This document shows, piece by piece, positions 43,862 through 52,596 of a DNA stretch of 64,000 nucleotides. Source of the DNA: Streptomyces sp. V3I8 (GTDB lineage: Bacteria > Actinomycetota > Actinomycetes > Streptomycetales > Streptomycetaceae); the NCBI RefSeq assembly GCF_030817535.1, contig NZ_JAUSZL010000002.1, positions 2,976,001 to 3,040,000 on the forward strand, written 5' to 3'. Position numbers and translations under genes: made by a program. The notes under the pieces are model-generated. The model had not been told where the DNA came from and did not search any database. It worked only from the letters and a program-made list of their open reading frames with translations. Each line of letters starts with the position of its first letter. Position 1 is the first letter of the stretch.

Positions 43862-44851
43862 ATGGGGTACGTGACCAGCCCCGACACCCCTGAAGCCGTC
43901 GGCCCCGGCCTTGACTGCGGTCATGGCTCCGGCCCCGGCGTCCTGCGGCCGCGGCTGCCGTCGCCGCTGCGGGAGGTCGCGGACGAGCGCTTCACGCGAC
44001 GTGGCGTGCGGCTGCTGCTCAAGCGGGACGATCTGATCCATCCGGAGCTGATCGGCAACAAGTGGCGCAAGCTGGTCCCGAACCTGGTGGCGGCGGGCGG
44101 CCGCACGGTCCTGACCTTCGGTGGCGCGTACTCGAACCACCTGCGGGCCACCGCCGCGGCCGGCCGCCTCCTGGGGCTGTCGACCGTCGGTGTGGTCCGC
44201 GGCCAGGAGCTCGCCGGCCGCCCCCTCAACCCGTCCCTCGCCCGGTGCGCGGCCGACGGCATGCGGCTGCACTTCGTCGACAGGTCGACGTACCGCCGCA
44301 AGGGCGAGCCGGAGACCTTGGCCGCCCTGTTGCAGGCGACCGGCTGCGAGGCCGCGTACGTCGTTCCGGAGGGCGGCAGCAACGCTCCCGCCGTGCGGGG
44401 CTGCGTGGCACTGGGCGAGGAACTGCGCAGCCACGCCGACGTCGTCGCGCTCGCCTGCGGCACGGGCGGCACCCTGGCCGGCCTGGCCGCGGGCCTCTCC
44501 CCCGGCCAGCGCGCCCTGGGTGTCCCGGTCCTCAAGGGCGGCTTCCTCGGCGCGGAGATACGCGCCCTGCAGGAGGAGGCGTTCGGCGGCCCGCGCGGCG
44601 ACTGGACGCTGGACGACCGGTTCCACTTCGGCGGCTACGCCCGCACACCCGCCGAACTCGACGCGTTCGCCGCCGACTTCGGGCGGCGTCACGCCCTGCC
44701 CGTCGAACGTCTCTATGTCGCCAAATCGCTGTACGGACTCGTGACGCTCGCCGAGGAGGGCGCGTTCCCGCGCGGGACGACGGTCGCGGCCGTGATCACG
44801 GGCACGCCCGGACCGTCCCGGGGAACCGTCCTGGGGAGCGGCACTTCCTAG
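43862..44851 (+). CDS. 1-aminocyclopropane-1-carboxylate deaminase / D-cysteine desulfhydrase family
   Basis: This is a 329-residue PLP-dependent fold II enzyme. The cofactor Lys lies in IGNKWRKLVPN, and the phosphate-binding glycine loop is ACGTGGTLAGLAAG. FGGAYSNHLRATAAAGR is the substrate-side motif of this family. It probably deaminates or desulfhydrates a D-amino acid or ACC; the exact reaction is not distinguishable here. The start is uncertain between ATG 43862 and GTG 43871. The stop overlaps the convergent antiporter stop by four bases. Confidence 0.85.
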   Translation: MGYVTSPDTPEAVGPGLDCGHGSGPGVLRPRLPSPLREVADERFTRRGVRLLLKRDDLIHPELIGNKWRKLVPNLVAAGGRTVLTFGGAYSNHLRATAAAGRLLGLSTVGVVRGQELAGRPLNPSLARCAADGMRLHFVDRSTYRRKGEPETLAALLQATGCEAAYVVPEGGSNAPAVRGCVALGEELRSHADVVALACGTGGTLAGLAAGLSPGQRALGVPVLKGGFLGAEIRALQEEAFGGPRGDWTLDDRFHFGGYARTPAELDAFAADFGRRHALPVERLYVAKSLYGLVTLAEEGAFPRGTTVAAVITGTPGPSRGTVLGSGTS

Positions 44852-46443
44852 GCGGCCTCCCGGAACGCGGCCGCCTCCTCCAGGTCCAGGCGTCGCAGCA
44901 GGGTCCGCAGCATCTCGTCGTCGATGTGACGGCCGTCCCGCAGCTTCACGAACACCCCGCGCTCGGCACTGATCATCTCCCGGGACAGCCGCCGGTAGGT
45001 GTCGTCCGCGGTCTCGCCGGTGACGGTGTTGACCTGGCCGAGACGTTCCCAGACGGCGTTGCGGCGGCGCTCCAGGACCGTGCGCAGACGGTCGGCGAGG
45101 GGCGGCGGAAGCGTGTTGCGCTCGTCGGAGAGGAGTTCTTCCAGGCGCCGCTCGGCGGCCCGCGAGGCCTGCGCCTGGGCGTTCGCCTCCGCGAGGGTCT
45201 CGGCCTGCTGGTCCCGCCCGGGCAGTTTCAGCACGCGGATGAGCGGCGGCAGCGTCAGCCCCTGCACGACGAGCGTTCCGATGACCGTCGTGAAGGTCAG
45301 GAAGAGGATCATGTTGCGGCCGTCGAAGTCCTCGCCGCCGTGCGCGGTGAGCGGGATCGAGAAGGCGATGGCGAGCGACACCACACCTCTCATGCCGGCC
45401 CAGCCGATGACGAAGGATCCCTTCCAGGTGGGGTTCTCCTCCCGTTCGCGGATCCGCGCGGACAGCAGGCGCGGCAGGAAGGTCGCGGGGTAGACCCAGG
45501 CGAAGCGGGTCACGACGACGACCGCGAAGAGGGCCACCGCGTACCAGGCGGCGCTCGCCCCCTCGTACTCGCCCAGGCCCTTCAGGATCACCGGCAGCTG
45601 CAGGCCGATGAGTGCGAAGACCGCCGACTCCAGGATGAACGCGACCATCTTCCAGACCGCCTCCTCCTGGAGGCGGGTGGCGAAGTCGACCTCCCAGTTG
45701 CGGTGGCCCAGGTAGAGCGCGACGACGACCACGGCGAGCACCCCGGAGGCGTGCAGTTGCTCGGCGACCGCGTAGGCGAAGAAGGGGGTGAGCAGCGACA
45801 GGGAGTTCTGCACCAGCGCCTCCTTCAGGTGGGTGCGCATCCAGTGGATCGGCACCATCAGGACGAGACCGACGCCGACGCCGCCGAGCGCCGCGAGCAG
45901 GAACTCGCCGATGCCGCCCGCCCAGGTCGCGCCCTCGCCGACGGCGGCGGCGAGGGCGACCTTGTAGGCGGTGATCGCGGTCGCGTCGTTCACCAGGGAC
46001 TCGCCCTGCAGGATCGTGGTGACCCGCGACGGCAGTCCGACCCGCCGGGCCACCGCGGTGGCCGCCACCGCGTCCGGCGGGGCCACGACCGCGCCGAGTA
46101 CCAGCGCCGCGGTGAGGGAGAGGTCCGGCACGAGCACGTACGCGACCCAGCCGACGACGAGCGTCGCGAACAGCACGTAGCCGACGGACAGCAGCGCCAC
46201 CGGCCGGATCTGCGCCCGCAGGTCGAGGTACGAACTGTCCGTGGCGGCGGTGTAGAGCAGCGGAGGCAGCAGCAGCGGCAGCACCACGTGCGGGTCGAGG
46301 GTGTACTCGGGCACCCAGGGCACGTACGAGACGATCAGGCCCGCCGCGACGAGCAGCAGCGGCGCGGGCACCGGGGTGCGCCGCGCGGCACCCGCCACTG
46401 CGGCACTGCCCGCGATCAGCAGGAGCAGGGGCATCACATGCAT
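44848..46443 (-). CDS. Na+/H+ antiporter (CPA1 family)
   Basis: This is a 531-residue membrane protein with about twelve hydrophobic helices in the first 400 residues. Family motifs include GAVVAPPDAVAATAVARR and GESLVNDATAI, with the transport Asp, and WAGMRGVVSLAIAFSIPL. The C-terminal 120 residues are cytoplasmic and charged. It exchanges Na+ for H+ for pH and salt control. ATG 46443 (MHVMPLLLL) is chosen; a longer frame from 46593 adds a hydrophilic tail that would precede the first helix. Confidence 0.92.
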   Translation of the reverse strand: MHVMPLLLLIAGSAAVAGAARRTPVPAPLLLVAAGLIVSYVPWVPEYTLDPHVVLPLLLPPLLYTAATDSSYLDLRAQIRPVALLSVGYVLFATLVVGWVAYVLVPDLSLTAALVLGAVVAPPDAVAATAVARRVGLPSRVTTILQGESLVNDATAITAYKVALAAAVGEGATWAGGIGEFLLAALGGVGVGLVLMVPIHWMRTHLKEALVQNSLSLLTPFFAYAVAEQLHASGVLAVVVVALYLGHRNWEVDFATRLQEEAVWKMVAFILESAVFALIGLQLPVILKGLGEYEGASAAWYAVALFAVVVVTRFAWVYPATFLPRLLSARIREREENPTWKGSFVIGWAGMRGVVSLAIAFSIPLTAHGGEDFDGRNMILFLTFTTVIGTLVVQGLTLPPLIRVLKLPGRDQQAETLAEANAQAQASRAAERRLEELLSDERNTLPPPLADRLRTVLERRRNAVWERLGQVNTVTGETADDTYRRLSREMISAERGVFVKLRDGRHIDDEMLRTLLRRLDLEEAAAFREAA

Positions 46444-46504
46444 CGCTATAGGCCCGCTTTCGTTTCTGCGCGGTTTTCCGCACACCCGACGTAATCTGGC
46501 AATC

Positions 46505-46765
46505 ATGAAACAGTGCACGCACGCCGACGCGCTGCCGCATCCCGAACCCGCGCCGCTGAGCGACACCTGCCTCGAGTGCGAGGCGGCGGGCACGCATCCG
46601 GTGCAGCTGCGGCTGTGCCTCGACTGCGGTCACGTGGGCTGCTGCGACTCGTCACCGCTGCGGCACGCCACCGAGCACCACAAGGACACCGGCCATCCGA
46701 TCATGCGGACCTTCGAGCCCGGTGAGAGCTGGCGCTGGTGCTTCGTCGATCACGTACTGGTGTGA
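46505..46765 (+). CDS. UBP-type zinc finger protein
   Basis: This 86-residue protein consists of one ZnF-UBP domain. Cys and His ligands are visible in CTHADALPH, DTCLECEAAG, RLCLDCGHVGCCDSS and HATEHHKDTGHPIM. In eukaryotes this fold binds the ubiquitin C-terminus; bacterial stand-alone copies are widespread in actinobacteria with unknown partners. It is divergent from the antiporter with a 61-base gap. Confidence 0.9.
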   Translation: MKQCTHADALPHPEPAPLSDTCLECEAAGTHPVQLRLCLDCGHVGCCDSSPLRHATEHHKDTGHPIMRTFEPGESWRWCFVDHVLV

Positions 46766-47016
46766 CGTGGGGTCCGGACGGTTCGGGCGTCTGACGTCTG
46801 GGTACGTCAATCCGGCGCGCGCTCTTCCCAATTGGGCCCGCAGACCTCTAGCCACTGTGCGTATACATAGGTTTACTATGAGTGACAGCAAGGGGTTGGG
46901 GTCCCGGGGACAGGACACCTGAGAGCGCGATAGCGTCACCGCTGAACCACGTTGCGCGTTACCCCGGGGGGCGACCCTCGGCCCCCGAAAGAGCTTGTAC
47001 CACCTTGGAGGTGAGG
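46766..47016 (+). promoter_or_regulatory. Regulatory region of the anti-sigma/sigH operon
   Basis: This 251-base gap is AT-rich around 46850-46890 (GTATACATAGGTTTACTATG), a likely promoter. An AGTGAC element at 46881 resembles half of a BldD site; BldD represses sigH in S. coelicolor. A GTTT at 46871 could be part of a stress sigma promoter but its spacing to a GGG box is poor. These are suggestions from the known sigH control. Confidence 0.4.
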
Positions 47017-47430
47017 GTGTCCCAGTTCGCAGGCGAGCCCGCGACCCAGGACTTCGTCGAAGTCCGGCTGCCGGCTGCGGGTGCCTACCTGTCGGTGCTG
47101 CGTACGGCCACAGCCGGCCTCGCGGCGCGTTTGGACTTCACCCTCGACGAGATCGAGGACTTGCGCATCGCCGTGGACGAGGCGTGCGCGATCCTGTTGC
47201 AACAGGCGGTGCCGGGCTCCGTGCTCAGCTGTGTCTTCCGCCTGATCGACGACTCGCTCGAGGTGACCGTCTCGGCTCCGACCACCGACGGCCACGCCCC
47301 CGCACGGGACACCTTCGCGTGGACCGTGCTCTCGGCCCTCGCCGGCAAGGTCTCCTCGTCGGTGGCCGACGACAAAACCGTTTCGATCAGCCTCTACAAA
47401 CAGCGCGGCGCGGGACCCGGGCCGGCGTGA
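47017..47430 (+). CDS. prsH: Anti-sigma factor for SigH (RsbW-like ATPase)
   Basis: This 137-residue protein has a GHKL/HATPase fold of the RsbW/SpoIIAB type: LDEIEDLRIAVDEACAILL carries the N-box-like region and SISLYKQRG lies near the end. It is named PrsH or UshX in S. coelicolor, where it binds and inhibits SigH. GTG 47017 has GGAGGT four bases upstream; a GTG at 47011 overlaps that site. The stop overlaps the sigH GTG start (GTGA), so the two proteins are translationally coupled and made in balance. Confidence 0.88.
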   Translation: MSQFAGEPATQDFVEVRLPAAGAYLSVLRTATAGLAARLDFTLDEIEDLRIAVDEACAILLQQAVPGSVLSCVFRLIDDSLEVTVSAPTTDGHAPARDTFAWTVLSALAGKVSSSVADDKTVSISLYKQRGAGPGPA

Positions 47431-48575
47431 GGAACGGGGACGGGCCGGTGCGGGACGAAGAGCGCGGCACACGGGAACTCCCCGCCGGGGGCGAAGGCGG
47501 CCCGGGCGGGCCCCGGCACCTGGCGGAGGGCGTCGACGGCATTCCCGAGCAGCAGGCCCGGCCGCATCCGGAGGACATCGGTCCGCCGGCGGCCGGGGCC
47601 TCTCGGGGCGGACCGATCGACGAGGACGGGCGCGAAGCGCCCTCCGGCAGTGACGGGCGACACGATCCAGACGTTGCCGCGCAGTGGGGGTCCCCCCGGA
47701 CGGAGTCTGGGGGGACGTCCCTGGAAGGGCGGCGGCGGGTGACGGGCGGGATCATGGGCGAGCAGCAGCACGAGCACGAACGAAATGCCGACAACGGCGC
47801 GTCGGGAGCACCGCACGACCCGCACAACCGGAGCGGGGCGCGGGCCAAGTTCATCGAGCTGCGCGAGCTGGACGCCACCAGCCGGGAGTACGCGGAACTG
47901 CGCAATCAGCTGGTCCGCATGCACCTGCCGCTCGTGGAGCACCTCGCGCGCCGGTTCCGCAACCGCGGCGAGCCGCTGGACGACCTCACGCAGGTCGCGA
48001 CCATCGGCCTGATCAAGTCGGTCGACCGCTTCGACCCGGAGCGCGGTGTCGAGTTCTCGACGTACGCGACCCCGACGGTCGTCGGCGAGATCAAGCGGCA
48101 CTTCCGGGACAAGGGCTGGGCGGTGCGCGTGCCGCGCCGGCTTCAGGAGCTGCGGCTCGCGCTGACCACGGCGACCGCGGAGCTGTCGCAGCAGCACGGC
48201 CGTTCCCCCACCGTGCACGAGCTGGCCGAGAAGCTGGCCATCTCGGAGGAGGAGGTCCTGGAGGGCCTGGAGTCGGCCAACGCGTACTCCACGCTGTCCC
48301 TGGACGTCCCCGACACGGACGACGAGTCCCCGGCCGTCGCGGACACCCTCGGCTCCGAGGACGAGGCGCTGGAGGGTGTCGAGTACCGCGAGTCCCTCAA
48401 ACCGCTCCTGGAGGATCTTCCTCCGCGGGAGAAGCGCATCCTGCTGCTGCGCTTCTTCGCGAACATGACCCAGTCGCAGATCGCCCAGGAGGTCGGCATC
48501 TCGCAGATGCACGTCTCCCGGCTGCTGGCCCGGACACTGGCCCAGCTCCGCGAGAAGCTCCTGGTCGAGGAGTAG
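47427..48575 (+). CDS. sigH: SigB/SigF-family stress sigma factor SigH, with long N-terminal extension
   Basis: From GTG 47427 the product is 382 residues. The conserved sigma domains start near residue 130: region 2 (LARRFRNRGEPLDDLTQVAT, VEFSTYATPTVVGEIKRHFR), region 3 (VHELAEKLAISEEEVLEGL) and region 4 (NMTQSQIAQEVGISQMHVSR). The first 110 residues are Gly/Pro/Arg-rich and look disordered. An internal ATG at 47754 (MGEQQHEHERN) would give 273 residues. S. coelicolor SigH is known as several sizes from different starts and processing, consistent with both. It directs osmotic/stress and developmental genes and is held by the coupled anti-sigma. Confidence 0.9.
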   Translation: MRNGDGPVRDEERGTRELPAGGEGGPGGPRHLAEGVDGIPEQQARPHPEDIGPPAAGASRGGPIDEDGREAPSGSDGRHDPDVAAQWGSPRTESGGTSLEGRRRVTGGIMGEQQHEHERNADNGASGAPHDPHNRSGARAKFIELRELDATSREYAELRNQLVRMHLPLVEHLARRFRNRGEPLDDLTQVATIGLIKSVDRFDPERGVEFSTYATPTVVGEIKRHFRDKGWAVRVPRRLQELRLALTTATAELSQQHGRSPTVHELAEKLAISEEEVLEGLESANAYSTLSLDVPDTDDESPAVADTLGSEDEALEGVEYRESLKPLLEDLPPREKRILLLRFFANMTQSQIAQEVGISQMHVSRLLARTLAQLREKLLVEE

Positions 48576-48626
48576 GGCACACCCACGGGCCGCGCCCCGG
48601 CCCGCACCCCGGCCCGTACGCCCGCT

Positions 48627-48646
48627 CGCGCCCCGTGAGGGGCGCG
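48627..48646. terminator. Bidirectional hairpin after sigH
   Basis: An 8-bp perfect stem (CGCGCCCC with GGGGCGCG) surrounds GTGA between two convergent stops at 48575 and 48662. It is also a copy of the dispersed GGGGCGCGGG element. Confidence 0.6.
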
Positions 48647-48661
48647 GGAACCACGGGACGA

Positions 48662-49105
48662 CTACTCCCGTACGCCGCCCGGCCCGGTGATGCCCAGGGC
48701 CCGTGTCGTCTCGGGGTTCAGGATCAGCACCAGGGTCGCGACCGCCACCACCGCCAGGGCGATGCCCCCGGGGATGGCGAGACTGTCGGCCTGGAGCAGG
48801 TTGTACGCGACGGGCAGCGCCATGATCTGCGTGATGATCGCGGGCCCCCGGCTCCAGGCGCGCCGCAGCAGCAGCCCCCGGGCGGCCAGCAGCGGCAGCA
48901 GGGCGAGCACGATCAGCGTCACCCCTCCGGTGACCGCCTGGCCCCGGTCGTCCGGATGGCCGGTGAGGCCCATCACGAGCAGGTAGACGCCTCCGGCGAC
49001 CAGCGCGGCCCCCTCCAGCGCGGCGAGTGCGGCCGCCGCGGTCAGCCGCCCGGGGCGGGGCCCGGCGTCGGTGGTCTGCGGGGTGGGATTCTGCTCAGGG
49101 CTCAC
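48662..49105 (-). CDS. Small integral membrane protein
   Basis: This 147-residue protein has four hydrophobic segments, for example AALEGAALVAGGVYLLVMGL and VTLIVLALLPLLAARGLLL. It has a hydrophilic N-terminus and C-terminus. No catalytic motif is seen. GTG 49105 (protein starting MSPEQNPTPQ) is chosen because the longer frame crosses the upstream divergent promoter. Its role is unknown. It is divergent from the lipid kinase gene with a 138-base gap. Confidence 0.75.
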   Translation of the reverse strand: MSPEQNPTPQTTDAGPRPGRLTAAAALAALEGAALVAGGVYLLVMGLTGHPDDRGQAVTGGVTLIVLALLPLLAARGLLLRRAWSRGPAIITQIMALPVAYNLLQADSLAIPGGIALAVVAVATLVLILNPETTRALGITGPGGVRE

Positions 49106-49243
49106 ATCCGAAGGGTAGCTCCCGCCCGCCGGGCGCTCCCTGCCCGCCCACGGCCCCGGCGGGCCCGCGCCGGGCGCTCCCGCTCCCACCTGATCCTCAC
49201 CTCGGTATGGGACGAGTACCCCGCGGTAGGTACGCTGCATCGC

Positions 49244-50212
49244 ATGCGTGCACTTCTCGTGGTCAATCCGGCAGCAACCACCACCAGCGCACGCATGCGT
49301 GACGTTCTGATCCACGCCCTGGCGAGCGAGATGAAACTCGAGGCGGTCACCACCGAGTACCGCGGGCACGCCAGGGACCTCGGCCGGCAGGCCGCGGAGA
49401 GCAAGGACATAGAACTGGTCGTGGCCCTCGGCGGCGACGGCACGGTCAACGAGGTCGTGAACGGTCTGCTGCACGGCGGTCCCGACCCCGACCGGCTGCC
49501 GGGGTTCGCCGTCGTCCCCGGCGGTTCCACCAATGTCTTCGCCCGCGCCCTCGGCCTGCCCAACGACGCCGTCGAGGCGACGGGCGCCCTGCTGGACGCC
49601 CTGCGCGAGGGCCGGGAGCGCACGGTGGGCCTGGGTCTCGCCGCGGGCACCCCGGGCAGCGAGGACGAGGCCGTCCCCGCCCGCTGGTTCACCTTCAACG
49701 CGGGCCTCGGCTTCGACGCCGGTGTGGTCGGCCGGGTCGAACAGCACCGCGAACGCGGCAAGCGCTCCACGCACTCGCTGTACCTGCGCCAGGCGATGCG
49801 GCAGTTCTTCGGGGAGACCCACCGGCGCCGCGGCACCATCACCCTGGAACGGGCGGGCGCCGAGCCGGTGGACGATCTGGTGCTCTCGATAGTCTGCAAC
49901 ACCTCCCCCTGGACTTATCTGGGCAATCGCCCGGTGTACGCGTCACCTAAGGCCTCGTTCGATACCGGCCTCGACGTACTCGGCCTCAGCCGCATGTCGA
50001 CGGGCGCGGTTGCCCGGTATGGCACCCAGTTGCTCACTTCGTCCCCCGACCGCGGACCCCATGGCAAGCACGCGGTGTCCCTGCACGACCTGACCGACTT
50101 CACCTTGCATTCGAAGGTCCCGCTGCCCCTGCAGATGGACGGCGACCACCTCGGACTGCGTACGAGCGTCGCGTTCACAGGCGTTCGCCGTGCACTGCGT
50201 GTGATTGTGTGA
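49244..50212 (+). CDS. Diacylglycerol/sphingosine kinase family lipid kinase
   Basis: This is a 322-residue protein with the DAGK catalytic domain: the nucleotide-binding GGDGTVNEVVNGLL (about 63-76) and VVPGGSTNVFARALGLP. The C-terminal half has the beta-sandwich typical of YegS/DgkB kinases, ending PLPLQMDGDHLG. It would phosphorylate diacylglycerol or a related lipid with ATP for phospholipid recycling. ATG 49244 is the start; the much longer open frame upstream is a shadow of sigH. It precedes wblE with a 317-base leader between. Confidence 0.9.
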   Translation: MRALLVVNPAATTTSARMRDVLIHALASEMKLEAVTTEYRGHARDLGRQAAESKDIELVVALGGDGTVNEVVNGLLHGGPDPDRLPGFAVVPGGSTNVFARALGLPNDAVEATGALLDALREGRERTVGLGLAAGTPGSEDEAVPARWFTFNAGLGFDAGVVGRVEQHRERGKRSTHSLYLRQAMRQFFGETHRRRGTITLERAGAEPVDDLVLSIVCNTSPWTYLGNRPVYASPKASFDTGLDVLGLSRMSTGAVARYGTQLLTSSPDRGPHGKHAVSLHDLTDFTLHSKVPLPLQMDGDHLGLRTSVAFTGVRRALRVIV

Positions 50213-50264
50213 GCGGAACGGGCTAAAGTCCTTCCACTCGAACGTTTAGGCCAGGATCCACCCC

Positions 50265-50282
50265 ATGGAAGTACGGCTGTGA
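50265..50282 (+). other. Five-codon open frame in the wblE leader
   Basis: ATG 50265 opens a frame for M-E-V-R-L then TGA. It lies 265 bases before wblE, without a clear ribosome site. If transcription starts just upstream it could be a leaderless peptide used for attenuation. The 317-base gap 50213-50529 also has an A8 run near 50304 and nothing else gene-like. Confidence 0.25.
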
Positions 50283-50489
50283 CCTAGTCGACACCGAGGA
50301 ATCAAAAAAAACTTTCCGGTAGGGGTTGTATCCGCCGCTGAGGTTTGCGAGTCTCTACGTGGCGCTCGGGACGGGCCGCAACATCGCCCCCACAGAGCGC
50401 CGGAACCCCTCCTCACTCAAAGGACCACACCAGTCCGTCTGGTAGTCGGCCCTTCACTTGTTGAGGGATTCGTGAAAGCGTTCACATTC

Positions 50490-50506
50490 ACAAGCAACCT
50501 GCTTGT
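50490..50506 (+). promoter_or_regulatory. Short hairpin before the wblE ribosome site
   Basis: ACAAGCA (50490-50496) pairs with TGCTTGT (50500-50506) around ACC, seven bases before the AAGGAGAGG ribosome site of wblE. It may modulate translation or mRNA stability. Confidence 0.4.
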
Positions 50507-50529
50507 AATACCAAGGAGAGGTAGCAGCC

Positions 50530-50787
50530 ATGGACTGGCGTCACAACGCCGTTTGCCGCGAGGAAGACCCCGAGCTCTTCTTCCCCATCGGCAACACCGG
50601 TCCTGCGCTGCTGCAGATCGAGGAAGCCAAGGCCGTCTGCCGTCGCTGCCCCGTCATGGAGCAGTGTCTGCAGTGGGCGCTCGAGTCCGGCCAGGACTCC
50701 GGCGTCTGGGGTGGCCTCAGCGAGGACGAGCGCCGTGCGATGAAGCGCCGCGCCGCTCGCAACAGGGCCCGTCAGGCATCCGCCTGA
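50530..50787 (+). CDS. wblE: WhiB-family iron-sulfur regulator WblE
   Basis: This 85-residue protein is a near-exact match to Streptomyces WblE (WhiB1-like). Four Cys bind a [4Fe-4S] cluster: C9, C37, C40 and C46 in the order VCREED, AVCRRCPV, EQC. The turn GVWGG and a basic C-terminal tail (RAMKRRAARNRA) contact DNA and the sigma factor. Its iron-sulfur cluster reacts with nitric oxide in mycobacterial orthologues. GGAGAGG lies nine bases before ATG. The leader is long, and a strong terminator follows. Confidence 0.96.
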   Translation: MDWRHNAVCREEDPELFFPIGNTGPALLQIEEAKAVCRRCPVMEQCLQWALESGQDSGVWGGLSEDERRAMKRRAARNRARQASA

Positions 50788-50897
50788 CAACCCGCCCCAC
50801 AACAGCCTGAGCCCGGCGGCGCGTACAGCGAGTACGCATCTCCCGCCCCCGAGCCGCAGCGCGCAGTACCCCCGATGCGCAGAACCGAATGACACTC

Positions 50898-50930
50898 TGA
50901 GCCCCGGACCACCCAGTGGTCCGGGGCTCA
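50898..50930 (+). terminator. Terminator after wblE
   Basis: A perfect 15-bp stem (TGAGCCCCGGACCAC with GTGGTCCGGGGCTCA) surrounds CCA and is followed by TTGCTGTTTG. The rest of the 342-base gap up to 51129 shows no gene. Confidence 0.9.
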
Positions 50931-51129
50931 TTGCTGTTTGCGATCGCGTGCTCACCCACCGCCACGCGCCTTTTCCACCGCCGACTTCCCGGGTGAAGAT
51001 TACGCAGCGTGTTCGTGGAGTAATGGTGCGGAAGGGACGTGGGGGGCGGGTGGGACGGATGGGGTCGCGGGCCGCCTGGATTACCTAGGCGGCCTGTACG
51101 GCGTGGATGAGGTGCGTCACCCGAACGGG

Positions 51130-52596
51130 CTACTTGGGAGTGCGCACCGGAATGTCCAGCACGACCTGGGTGCCGCGCTCCGGGCCCGGGAGCATGTCGA
51201 AGGTGCCGCCCAGCTCGCCCTCCACGAGGGTCCGGACGATCTGCAGGCCGAGGTTGCCCGAGCGGTGCGGGTCGAAGCCCTCGGGCAGGCCCGCCCCGTC
51301 GTCCTGGACCGTGACCAGGAGGCGGTTCTCCTTCGACGTGCCGCCGCGGACCGCGGAGACCTCCACCGTGCCCCGCTCGCCCTCGCGGAAGCCGTGCTCC
51401 AGCGCGTTCTGCAGGATCTCGGTGAGGACCATGGAGAGCGGGGTCGCGACCTCGGCGTCGAGTATGCCGAAGCGGCCCGTGCGCCGGCCGGCGACCTTGC
51501 CCGGCGAGATCTCGGCGACCATGGTCAGCACCCGGTCGGCGATCTCGTCGAACTCCACGCGCTCGTCGAGGTTCTGCGAGAGCGTCTCGTGCACGATGGC
51601 GATCGAGCCGACCCGGCGCACGGCCTCCTCGAGGGCTTCGCGGCCCCGGTCGGACTCGATACGGCGGGCCTGCAGGCGCAGCAGGGCCGCGACCGTCTGG
51701 AGGTTGTTCTTCACCCGGTGGTGGATCTCCCGGATGGTCGCGTCCTTGGTGATCAACTCGCGCTCACGGCGGCGTAGTTCGGTCACGTCGCGCAGGAGGA
51801 CCAGGGAACCGACGCGCGTGCCCTTGGGCTTGAGGGGGATCGCGCGCAGCTGGATCACGCCGTCGTTGCTCTCGATCTCGAACTCACGGGGCGCCCAGCC
51901 GCTGGCGACCTTGGCCAGCGCCTCGTCCACCGGGCCCCGGGAGGGGGCGAGTTCGGCGGTGGTCTGTCCGAGGTGGTGCCCGACCAGGTCGGCGGCCAGG
52001 CCCAGCCGGTGGTACGCCGACAGCGCGTTCGGGGACGCGTACTGGACGACGCCGTCCGCGTCCACCCTGATCAGCCCGTCGCCCACGCGCGGCGAGGCGT
52101 CCATGTCGACCTGCTGGCCGTGGAACGGGAAGGAGCCGGCCGCGATCATCTGGGCCAGGTCGGACGCGCTCTGCAGGTAGGTGAGTTCGAGCCGCGAGGG
52201 CGTGCGCACCGTGAGCAGGTTGGTGTTGCGGGCGATGACGCCGAGGACGCGGCCCTCCCTGCGCACGGGGATGGACTCCACCCGTACGGGGACCTCCTCG
52301 CGCCATTCCGGGTCGCCCTCGCGCACGATCCGGCCCTCGTCCAGGGCGGCGTCCAGCATGGGGCGGCGGCCGCGCGGGACGAGGTGGCCGACCATGTCGT
52401 CCTGGTACGAGGTGGGGCCGGTGTTGGGCCTCATCTGGGCGACCGAGACGTAGCGGGTGCCGTCGCGGGTGGGGACCCACAGGACGAGGTCGGCGAAGGA
52501 GAGGTCGGAGAGCAGCTGCCACTCCGAGACCAGCAGATGCAGCCACTCGAGGTCGGAGTCACCGAGCGCGGTGTGCTGGCGTACGAGGTCGTTCAT
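51130..52596 (-). CDS. pdtaS: PdtaS-type sensor histidine kinase
   Basis: This is a 488-residue cytosolic kinase. A GAF-like N-terminal domain (LEWLHLLVSEWQLLSDLSFA) precedes a PAS domain (DGVVQYASPNALSAYHRLGL, about 175-275). The HisKA_2 box REIHHRVKNNLQTVAALLRL near residue 290 holds the phosphorylated His. The HATPase has NALEHGF, DDGAGLP and GNLGLQIVRTL. In mycobacteria PdtaS phosphorylates the ANTAR regulator PdtaR; no pdtaR is adjacent here. ATG 52596 is chosen by alignment with homologues recalled from S. coelicolor. A DasR site lies 320 bases upstream. Confidence 0.92.
   Translation of the reverse strand: MNDLVRQHTALGDSDLEWLHLLVSEWQLLSDLSFADLVLWVPTRDGTRYVSVAQMRPNTGPTSYQDDMVGHLVPRGRRPMLDAALDEGRIVREGDPEWREEVPVRVESIPVRREGRVLGVIARNTNLLTVRTPSRLELTYLQSASDLAQMIAAGSFPFHGQQVDMDASPRVGDGLIRVDADGVVQYASPNALSAYHRLGLAADLVGHHLGQTTAELAPSRGPVDEALAKVASGWAPREFEIESNDGVIQLRAIPLKPKGTRVGSLVLLRDVTELRRRERELITKDATIREIHHRVKNNLQTVAALLRLQARRIESDRGREALEEAVRRVGSIAIVHETLSQNLDERVEFDEIADRVLTMVAEISPGKVAGRRTGRFGILDAEVATPLSMVLTEILQNALEHGFREGERGTVEVSAVRGGTSKENRLLVTVQDDGAGLPEGFDPHRSGNLGLQIVRTLVEGELGGTFDMLPGPERGTQVVLDIPVRTPK

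Noticed and set aside
43217..46633. Minus-strand 1138-codon frame across amidase, ACC-deaminase and antiporter genes
   Set aside because: It crosses three genes with strong family matches in other frames and has no recognisable domain.
50297..50330. SigR-type promoter (GGAAT...GTT) upstream of wblE
   Set aside because: The spacing is about 22 bases instead of 18-19, so the match is poor.
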